Shown here one piece after another: positions 57,660 to 64,000 of a DNA stretch of 64,000 nt (position 1 is its first letter; every line of letters begins with the position of its first letter). The position numbers and the translations under genes were made by a program. Source of the DNA: CAZFUY01 sp964522445 (lineage in GTDB: Bacteria > Pseudomonadota > Gammaproteobacteria > SZUA-229); assembly GCA_964522445.1 (NCBI GenBank), contig CAZFUY010000003.1:1-64000 (forward strand), given 5' to 3'. The notes below the pieces were generated by a model. It did not search any database. It saw only the letters and a list, made by a program, of their open reading frames with translations, and was not told where the DNA came from.

Positions 57660-58838
57660 ATGAGAGAGCTGAATTTACCAGAGCCGAGCCAGGAAGAAAA
57701 ACAGCATAGCCAGAAGCTGGTTAAGTTAATCTGTGATGAAATAAAAGCCGCAGGTGGCTGGATTGATTTTGCACGATATATGGAACTGGCTTTATATGCC
57801 CCTGGTTCAGGTTATTACAGTGCGGGCACACAAAAGTTTGGAGAGCAGGGGGATTTTATAACTGCACCGGAAGTTTCGCCACTGTTTGCACAGACATTAG
57901 CGAATCCTGTTAGCCAGGTATTGCAATCAATGGGCGGCGGTGATGTTATTGAGTTTGGAGCAGGTTCGGGTGTGCTGGCAGCAGATTTATTGCAGGCGCT
58001 AAAAAATAAAAATGTATTACCTGAGCATTATTTGATTGTTGAGTTGAGTGCAGAACTTAAACAACGACAAAAACAAATGATAGAGCAGCGGCTGCCAGAA
58101 TTAATGGATCGTATTATCTGGCTAGATTCACTGCCAGAAAATCCAGTTAAAGCCGTCGTTTTAGCAAATGAAGTTTTAGATGCCATGCCTGTGCAACGTT
58201 TTATAAAAACAGAAATGGGAATTGAATCATTAGGCGTTAGCTGTTTGGATGGTGTTCTGGTTCTGCAAAATAAAAAGGCTTGTAATAAATTAAACCAGTC
58301 TGTAAAAAATATTGAAAAAGATCCTGGTAATGAATTGCAACAGGGGTATATCTCTGAAATTAATTTAAATATAAAACCCTGGCTGCAATCGATTGAGCAG
58401 ATTTTACAGCAGGGAGCTGTTTATTTAATTGATTATGGTTACCCACGTTCAGAGTATTATTTGCCAGAACGTTATATGGGAACACTTATGTGTTATTACA
58501 AACACAGAGCACATGATAGTGTTCTGTGGAATCCTGGCTTGCAGGACTTAACAGCTTTTGTTGATTTTACCGCTGTAGCAGAAGCGGCGCTTGATGCTGG
58601 TTTTGATGTAAATGGTTTTGCATCACAGGCCAATTTTTTATTAAATACAGGTTTGCCTCAATTAGTTGAGTCGCAAATGTCAGATGATCTAAAAAAACAC
58701 CTGCCTCTGGTGCAGCAGATGAAAACTTTAACACTGCCCAGTGAAATGGGGGAACGTTTTAAAGTCATGGGCTTAAGTAAGAATCTTGAAATATTAATGC
58801 CGGGATTTGAATTAAGAGATGCCCGAGATCGTTTGTAG
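57660..58838 (+). CDS. MidA/NDUFAF7-type SAM-dependent methyltransferase
   Basis: A 392-residue protein of the MidA family; the mitochondrial member NDUFAF7 methylates an Arg of complex I, but bacterial members are uncharacterised. Shown by GGWIDFARYMELALYAPGSGYY, EQGDFITAPEVSPLFAQ, motif I EFGAGSGVLAADLL, LVIVELSAELKQRQ-like and NEVLDAMPVQRF. Start at ATG 57660 (MRELNLPEPSQEEK) is my choice; the open frame begins 35 codons earlier inside the divergent gene. The ribosome-binding site is weak. Confidence 0.9.
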   Translation: MRELNLPEPSQEEKQHSQKLVKLICDEIKAAGGWIDFARYMELALYAPGSGYYSAGTQKFGEQGDFITAPEVSPLFAQTLANPVSQVLQSMGGGDVIEFGAGSGVLAADLLQALKNKNVLPEHYLIVELSAELKQRQKQMIEQRLPELMDRIIWLDSLPENPVKAVVLANEVLDAMPVQRFIKTEMGIESLGVSCLDGVLVLQNKKACNKLNQSVKNIEKDPGNELQQGYISEINLNIKPWLQSIEQILQQGAVYLIDYGYPRSEYYLPERYMGTLMCYYKHRAHDSVLWNPGLQDLTAFVDFTAVAEAALDAGFDVNGFASQANFLLNTGLPQLVESQMSDDLKKHLPLVQQMKTLTLPSEMGERFKVMGLSKNLEILMPGFELRDARDRL

Positions 58839-58858
58839 CCTATAATGTGCAAATAATT

Positions 58859-58903
58859 GTAGGAGCGGCTTTAGCCTTGATAGCAGTTTAGCTGATCGCT
58901 CCT
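58859..58903. repeat. REP-like inverted repeat (TAGGAGCGGCTT family)
   Basis: AGGAGCG (58861-58867) pairs with CGCTCCT (58897-58903), inside a GTAGGAGCGGCTTTAGCC frame. The beginning of the composite region at 21701 reads GTAGGAGTGGCTTCG, so it may be a diverged relative. It lies between the MidA-type gene and uppP. Confidence 0.65.
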
Positions 58904-58929
58904 GCGTAATATAAAATAAAGAGATATTT

Positions 58930-59727
58930 ATGGATTTTTTACAGATATTTGTTTTGGCAATAGTACAGGGATTAACTGAATTTCTCCCAGTGTCCAGCTC
59001 GGCGCATCTTATACTTGTGCCAATTCTTACGGGCTGGCAGGATCAGGGGCTGGCCTTTGATGTTGCTGTTCATGTAGGAACATTAAGTGCCGTTACTTTA
59101 TATTTTCGAAAAGAAATAATTCAGATGGCTACTGCATGGTTTGCATCAATTGCAGGAAAAGGTTTTAGTGATGATGCAAAACTGGCCTGGGCAGTGCTAT
59201 TTGGTACTATTCCGGTTGGACTGGCCGGCTTATTATTTAAAGATTTTATCGAAGAAAATTTAAGAACAGCTTTTGTATTAGCTACAGCAACTATCGTGTT
59301 CGCAATATTATTATGGTGGGCAGATACAAAAGGTCGTGGCAAACGTAGTGAGTATTCAATTGGCTGGAAAGATGTTCTGTTTATAGGTATTGCGCAAGCC
59401 ATGGCATTAATACCCGGCACTTCACGTTCAGGCGCAACCATGACGGCGGCTTTAATGCTGGGTTTAAGTCGACAGGCAGCAGCGCGCTTTTCTTTTTTAT
59501 TGTCTATCCCTGTTATTGTTTTGGCAGGTGGCCTTGAAACGCTGGATTATTTAAAAGAAGCCAATGTTGATGATATGCAGCCCTTATTATTAGGTGCATT
59601 AATTTCGGGTGTGAGCGCTTATTTCTGCATTCATTATTTTTTAATATTGCTTGAACGCATTGGCATGATGCCATTTGTTATTTATCGTTTAGTTCTGGCG
59701 ATATTTTTATATATTGTATTTGTGTAA
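58930..59727 (+). CDS. uppP: Undecaprenyl-diphosphatase UppP (BacA)
   Basis: UppP recycles the cell-wall lipid carrier undecaprenyl pyrophosphate. The 265-residue membrane protein has about eight membrane segments and both active-site motifs, QGLTEFLPVSSSAHLIL near the N-terminus and PGTSRSGATM in the middle. An AAAGAG site precedes the ATG. It is followed by a VanZ-like gene on the same strand (9 bases). Confidence 0.97.
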   Translation: MDFLQIFVLAIVQGLTEFLPVSSSAHLILVPILTGWQDQGLAFDVAVHVGTLSAVTLYFRKEIIQMATAWFASIAGKGFSDDAKLAWAVLFGTIPVGLAGLLFKDFIEENLRTAFVLATATIVFAILLWWADTKGRGKRSEYSIGWKDVLFIGIAQAMALIPGTSRSGATMTAALMLGLSRQAAARFSFLLSIPVIVLAGGLETLDYLKEANVDDMQPLLLGALISGVSAYFCIHYFLILLERIGMMPFVIYRLVLAIFLYIVFV

Positions 59728-59736
59728 GTCAGGATA

Positions 59737-60144
59737 ATGAAAAATCATAAATTTTATTTAAATTATAAATGGTTATGGTTATCTATTGGCTGTGGTCTGG
59801 TTTTATTTGTTGTTTATGAAACATTAACGACCAGCCCTGTTAGTATTGATGTGCCTATGGCTGATAAATATATGCATACGGTTGGATATTTTATTCTGAT
59901 GGGATGGTTTGTGCAGATTTATCAGCAGAATAAAGCTAAATTATTTTTAGGAATATTTTTTATCAGTATGGGTATCAGCCTTGAATTTTTGCAGGAATGG
60001 GGCGGTGTTCGATATTTTGAAGTATTTGATATGTTGGCTAATGGATTAGGTGTAGTGATTGCCTGGGCACTATCTTATACTCGCTTTTCAGAGATTTTAT
60101 ATCATATTGACGGTATTATTTTTTCAAGAATAAAACCTTCCTGA
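59737..60144 (+). CDS. VanZ-like family membrane protein
   Basis: A 135-residue protein with four membrane segments (about 13-30, 46-64, 70-90, 101-118) and the VanZ-like motifs DKYMHTVGYFILMGWF and SLEFLQEWGGVRYFEVFDMLAN. Family members are related to the teicoplanin-resistance gene vanZ, but most have unknown function. It probably shares an operon with uppP. Confidence 0.9.
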   Translation: MKNHKFYLNYKWLWLSIGCGLVLFVVYETLTTSPVSIDVPMADKYMHTVGYFILMGWFVQIYQQNKAKLFLGIFFISMGISLEFLQEWGGVRYFEVFDMLANGLGVVIAWALSYTRFSEILYHIDGIIFSRIKPS

Positions 60145-60165
60145 TTTTTCCTGTGTATTATTAGT

Positions 60166-60268
60166 AGAGATGTTTTCACGAAACAAAATCCCGTTATCCC
60201 GGTATACTTTTGAGCTGGGGGCCGGTGGTCTTAAAGTTAGAGTCCTGCTAAAAAACATGCAGGAATGA
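60166..60268. repeat. Intergenic repeat: partner of the 1-36 repeat, and a GTCATTCC-family hairpin (copy 2)
   Basis: 60166-60201 is the reverse-complement counterpart of 1-36. A hairpin TCCTGC (60243-60248)/GCAGGA (60259-60264) lies beyond, inside a GTCATTCC frame on the minus strand, the same family as 27480-27511. Together they fill most of the spacer between the VanZ-like gene and cca. Confidence 0.7.
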
Positions 60269-60337
60269 CAAAAATGTGGTTGGTTTTTTTATAGCCTGTA
60301 TCTCTCGTGTAAAGGTTTCTAATAATATAAAAATATT

Positions 60338-61561
60338 TTAGTCATCTTTTTTTAGTTTTGAAATAGTTGTTATGCGTGCTTTGTGTATAGCATCAGCCAT
60401 ATCCTGTCCCTTTAGGCCCATTTCTTTTAGTAGTTTTATATCGATACCCTTTGCAGCGGCTAATGCTTTCTTCATGAATTCTGCCTGTGGATATTCTCTA
60501 TCTTCAAAGCCTTTTCGTCCGCGAATGTCAGCCTGGCATACCAGTAAAAATTTATTAAAACGTCCTGGTTTCCGGAATGCGTCTATGCGCTCCAGAGTTT
60601 TTATAACGGTTTTAGATTTTAGTTCAAATGCTTTATGTATATGCAAATGGTATCTGGAAGTAATAACGGCAAGGTCTTTAAATTCATTAGGTATTTTTAG
60701 TCGCCTGCAAATGTTTTTAATGATATCTGCACCCAGTTGCTCATGGCCGTGGTGACTGGGCCATTTGTCTTCTGGTGTAACGCCTTTGCCAAGGTCATGG
60801 CAGAGTGCAGCGAAACGTACAACTGTTTCATCGCTTAATAAACAGGCTTGCTGTAGTACCATGAGTGTGTGTATGCCCGTGTCAATTTCGGGGTGGTACT
60901 CTATTGGTTGCGGGATGCCAAATAAAATATCAATTTCAGGCAGTATGCGTTTTAGTGCGCCACACTCTTTAAGTGCTTTAATAAATTCATGGGGGCTTTT
61001 TTCGCCTAAAGCTTTATGCATTTCCTGCCAGACACGTTCTGCAACCAGTGCGTCCACTTCATTTTTCTGCACCATGGTTTTCATGAGTTGCATGGTTTCT
61101 TCTGCAATAGTAAAACCTAAATGTGCATAGCGTGCTGCAAATCTTGCTACACGTAGTATGCGTACAGGGTCTTCGCAAAAAGCGTCTGAAACATGGCGTA
61201 ATAATTTATTTTTTAAATCAGCCTGACCATTGTATGGGTCTATAATGTTACCATCACTATCCTGAGCAATAGCATTAATGGTTAAATCACGACGTTGTAA
61301 ATCTTCTTCAAGTGTTATTTCGGGGGAGGCGTGAATATCAAAGCCAGTGTAGCCAGGTGCTGTTTTTCTTTCTGTGCGTGCCAGTGCATGCTCTTCTTTT
61401 GTGATGGGATGAAGAAAAACAGGAAAATCTTTGCCGACCTGTTGATAATTAAGCTTAAGCATTTCGTCTGCAGTAGCACCAACTACGAGCCAGTCTTTTT
61501 CTGTAAAGGGGTAATTTAAAAGTTGATCGCGAACTGCGCCGCCGACTAGATAGATTTGCAT
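60338..61561 (-). CDS. cca: CCA-adding tRNA nucleotidyltransferase with HD domain
   Basis: Cca adds or repairs the 3' CCA end of tRNAs. The 407-residue product has the nucleotidyltransferase signature YLVGGAVRDQLLNYPFTEKDW, the RRDLTINAIA motif, a tRNA-binding helical region and a C-terminal HD domain (FAALCHDLGKGVTP, GHEQLGADI) with phosphohydrolase activity in E. coli relatives. Length is typical of the long gammaproteobacterial form. Confidence 0.96.
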   Translation of the reverse strand: MQIYLVGGAVRDQLLNYPFTEKDWLVVGATADEMLKLNYQQVGKDFPVFLHPITKEEHALARTERKTAPGYTGFDIHASPEITLEEDLQRRDLTINAIAQDSDGNIIDPYNGQADLKNKLLRHVSDAFCEDPVRILRVARFAARYAHLGFTIAEETMQLMKTMVQKNEVDALVAERVWQEMHKALGEKSPHEFIKALKECGALKRILPEIDILFGIPQPIEYHPEIDTGIHTLMVLQQACLLSDETVVRFAALCHDLGKGVTPEDKWPSHHGHEQLGADIIKNICRRLKIPNEFKDLAVITSRYHLHIHKAFELKSKTVIKTLERIDAFRKPGRFNKFLLVCQADIRGRKGFEDREYPQAEFMKKALAAAKGIDIKLLKEMGLKGQDMADAIHKARITTISKLKKDD

Positions 61562-61588
61562 GGGGTTATTATAAACCTTAAAAGAGAA

Positions 61589-61614
61589 ATAAAAAGCATT
61601 GTCTCAAATGCTTT
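61589..61614 (-). terminator. Rho-independent terminator of the hybrid sensor gene
   Basis: On the minus strand AAAGCATT pairs with AATGCTTT around a 6-base loop, followed by TT-A-TTT. It starts 23 bases past the predicted stop of the sensor gene (61637), which supports that stop. Confidence 0.75.
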
Positions 61615-61636
61615 GTATCGTGAAAGAATCTCTTAG

Positions 61637-63513
61637 TTATAAAAAATTATCTAAAATTTTTGCCAGTTGGTCAGCGTTAACAGGTTTGGTTAAAAAAGCA
61701 TTCATGCCTGCATTTATGCACTGTTTTTTATCTTCTGAAGTNNNNNNNNNNNNNNNNNNNNNNNNNNNNNNNNNNNNNNNNNNNNNNNNNNNNNNNNNNN
61801 NNNNNNNNNNNNNNNNNNNNNNNNNNNNNNNNNNNNNNNNNTGGCATTGATTTCGCTATCTTCGGCAATTAAAATTCGTCGTTGTTCTGACTGCCTTGAG
61901 TTTATGGTTTCTTCGCTTCCTGCAAATAATGTATTTAAATTTTGTGCAAGACTTTCTAATGATATTGGTTTAGTTATTGATTTCTGTGCGTCCTGCATAA
62001 TATCGGCTTCTGTTAGTTCAATGCTTTTTATATAAGTTGCATATAGTATGGGGGATTGGCAGCTTGCTTCATGACGAATGCGTTGAATTAGTTCCTGTGC
62101 ATTATTTTGTTTTAGTGTTTCGCATAAAATAATGGTGTCAAATAAATTGTTCTTTTCTTTGCTCCATAAAATATGAGCAATAAGGTTATCTTTTCCATCA
62201 GTTGAATAAGTGTCTATGTCTAGTTGGGTGCAATATTTTTCCAGGATTTCACGATTGGTTTTGTCAGGCTCAAAAATTAAAACACGCCTGTTTTCAAAAG
62301 TTACTGGTGTCTCTTCTTGTTTTTTATTGTCCAGTTCCCAGTTAAAATTTAATATAAAAGCAGGTTTGGAATTTTTGTTATATTTAATGTCAAAACTGCC
62401 ACCCATTAGTCGTGTTAATTGAGATCCAACACGTAAAGCAAGTGCTTCGTCAGTGGATGGTATATCATTTATATAAATACGTTCGGCATTTAATTCCTGA
62501 GTAAAATTTATTTTTATGTCTATGTTGATATGATTCTCTGCGCTAATGTCGCCCGCATGTATCTCAATATAAATGCCATCAGTTGTTGAGTGTTCGATTG
62601 CATGTCGAATGAGATTAGATAGTAATTGACGTAATCGCTGAGCATCACCAAAACAGTGATAAGGAAATTGTTTGTTAATATAATAATTCAGGTTGATGTT
62701 TTTTTCGTGTGCTAATGGAGCAAGACTGTGGATGAGGGTGTTAAGCAATGTTCTTGGCTGAAAGCTTTGTTGATTGAATAAAATATTGCCCTGCTCAATG
62801 TGTGAAAAATCAACAATGTCTTCAATGATTTCCTGTAGCGCATTACTTGACTGGCTTAATGCCTGTAAATATTGTTTTTGTTGTCCATCCAGTTTTGTTT
62901 TATTGAGTAAATCAATCATGCCAACAACACCGCCAATAGGCGTTCTGATTTGATGTGTCATAGTTGACAGGAATTCGGTTTTTGCATCATTGGCTCGGTC
63001 TGCTTCTTTAACTGCTGTTTGTAATCGTTTTTGTAATGAATATAAATAGAGTGGTAGAGAAATTATTAATAATAAAAATGCCATGGCATCCAGTGTCAGT
63101 AAAGACCATGCATTTTCTGTTATCAGTAATATGTTGTAACCAATTAGTGTTAAAACTACAGCTGTCATTAAAAACTTTTTACCGTAGCGTGTGCCGTATC
63201 CAATGTATATCCATAAATATACAAGCACAAAAACACTATTAATTCCGCCAGTTAAAAAGGCAGAGAAAGTTGTACTGCCAACATCAAAACAAAGGGCAAG
63301 ATAACGGCGAAATGTGGAGGTGGGCATCCATGTTAGAGTCAACATAACAATAAAACTAAAAGAGAAAAATACCAGGGTAAATGTGTGTAGAGTGTTCATA
63401 TTGGCATCAAAGTAGCCGCTTTTGATACCTGAAGATATGTAGGCATAGGTTAAAACACCTATACATAAACGTATTAGTGATTGAATTAATTCTGTGTTTC
63501 TGAATTTATTCAT
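61637..63513 (-). CDS. RpfC-like hybrid histidine kinase with degenerate ATP-binding and receiver domains (contains assembly gap)
   Basis: The N-terminus has about five membrane segments and an RpfC-like pattern (FRRYLALCFDVG; YLWIYIGYGTRYGKKF). The HisKA box is intact (His187, STMTHQIRTPIGGVVGM). The ATPase-like domain is degenerate: SNLIRHAIEHS has His304 where the Mg-binding Asn is usual, no DxGxG motif is seen, and GLGL reads ALAL. A first receiver has Cys464 at the acceptor position (IILCETL). A second receiver begins normally (RRILIAEDSEIN), then meets 100 N. After the gap, a receiver-type end (FLTKPVNADQLAKIL) reaches the stop at 61637-61639 in another frame, since the gap length is arbitrary. 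Missing sequence is likely about 200 bases. Confidence 0.85.
61742..61841. other. Scaffold gap inside the hybrid sensor gene
   Basis: 100 N, with no flanking duplication, so this is a real gap of unknown length. It removes the middle of the last receiver domain, including the phosphoacceptor. An apparent stop at 61714 in the frame running through the N run is an artefact. Confidence 0.9.
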
Positions 63514-63530
63514 GGCAAGGTCTCTGTAAA

Positions 63531-63536
63531 ATTATA
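63531..63536 (-). promoter_or_regulatory. Probable -10 box of the hybrid sensor gene
   Basis: TATAAT on the minus strand, 17 bases before the ATG at 63513. No -35 box is visible, because the (CTA)15 repeat (63541-63585) occupies that position. Confidence 0.5.
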
Positions 63537-63538
63537 CT

Positions 63539-63586
<48 letters not shown>

Positions 63587-63604
63587 CACTTAAGTAATTT
63601 CAGG

Positions 63605-64000
63605 CTAACGCTGAGCCTGTTGGCGCTGAATGTCCTGTTGTATTCGGTGCTGCTTTTGCCCAAGGTAATAAGGCACTATTGATTCAATTGTTGTTGGTTG
63701 TGAATTTGCGCTTTTACATACGCTATCAACCTGTAAAGATTGAAAGTTATCAATGGAAAAAGGCTTGCCGGGAAACCATTCAAGGATAATGGCCTGAATC
63801 TGAGAAATAAAATCAGGTAGACCTATAATGCGGTGATTCATGTCCAGTATTTTATCTGTGTATTCAACCAGTTCTTTTAATGTGTATTGTTTGGGGCCGC
63901 AGAGTTCATAACGTTGCCCAAAAGTAGAAGAATCTTCAAGGGCATTGATAAAACATCTAGCTACATCGCTAACAAATACAGGAGCAAAGCGTGTATTTGG
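63605..64000 (-). CDS. NAD(P)-binding epimerase-like protein (complex I NDUFA9 type), 3' part
   Basis: The gene runs off the right edge of the window. The visible 131 residues are the C-terminal part of an SDR-type protein: PNTRFAPVFVSDVARCFINA, FGQRYELCGPKQYTLKELVE, and a tail with KPFSIDNFQSLQVDSVC. These match the C-terminal part of NDUFA9-like NAD(P)H-binding proteins of bacteria, whose role is not established in most. It precedes the hybrid sensor gene on the same strand. Confidence 0.85.
   Translation of the reverse strand, partial: PNTRFAPVFVSDVARCFINALEDSSTFGQRYELCGPKQYTLKELVEYTDKILDMNHRIIGLPDFISQIQAIILEWFPGKPFSIDNFQSLQVDSVCKSANSQPTTIESIVPYYLGQKQHRIQQDIQRQQAQR

Noticed and set aside
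61714..61741. Stop codon at 61714 ending the sensor gene
   Set aside because: This frame runs through a gap of arbitrary length; another frame after the gap encodes a typical receiver end and is followed by a terminator.

Overview
The window is a stretch of a gammaproteobacterial chromosome. It is AT-rich, and by my reading most of it is ordinary conserved gene content. The evidence for Gammaproteobacteria is gene order: pilMNOPQ-aroK-aroB-(damX-like)-gltB-gltD, ftsY-ftsE-ftsX-rpoH, rsmD-coaD-ferredoxin, rpsU-yqeY opposite tsaD, bioH-bioC, folB-folK with a pteridine reductase, and rpmB-rpmG. I cannot name the genus. Two runs of exactly 100 N mark scaffold gaps, so this is a draft or metagenome-derived assembly.

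Layout. 102-18883 is one long minus-strand block: type IV pilus assembly (pilM, N, O, P, Q), an unusual lipoprotein, aroK, aroB, dgt, a DamX-like SPOR protein, gltB, gltD and dnaG. 19202-21682 is the divergent PBP1a gene. 21979-25653 holds hemE, yqeY and rpsU (minus), tsaD (plus) and plsY (minus). 25726-27355 is bioH-bioC. 27859-33000 is the minus-strand ftsY-ftsE-ftsX-(double receiver)-rpoH cluster. 33164-40211 runs mainly on plus: two M16 peptidases, rsmD, coaD, ferredoxin, ggt and mogA. 40222-48840 is mainly minus: small exported and zinc-binding proteins, a DNA glycosylase, a Sel1 protein, mutM and a four-gene Gld-type ABC exporter; a peroxiredoxin lies on plus. 48953-55280 has a lone HyuA-like gene, a membrane hydrolase, msrA and two tandem EAL-HDOD proteins. 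55405-64000 has rpmG/rpmB, folate genes, a MidA-type methyltransferase, uppP, a VanZ-like gene, cca, an RpfC-like hybrid sensor and the 3' part of an epimerase-like gene.

Points that stand out. (1) A perfect CIRCE operator (28749-28775) lies just upstream of rpoH, so HrcA probably controls the heat-shock sigma factor. (2) The gene between ftsX and rpoH encodes two receiver domains, the first without its phosphoacceptor Asp. (3) The RpfC-like hybrid kinase has lost the usual ATP-binding motifs, and a (CTA)15 microsatellite abuts the -10 box of its promoter. (4) One EAL-HDOD gene looks broken by a gap only because 55 bases are duplicated on both sides of the N run; removing the artefact restores a 400-residue protein. 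(5) The intergenic spaces carry several distinct families of palindromic repeats, including a 216-bp cloverleaf-like element and one palindrome nested inside another.

I found no tRNA or rRNA gene, CRISPR array, transposase, prophage or defence system. I do not see a clearly new multi-gene system; the novelty is in regulation, degenerate signalling proteins and repeats.
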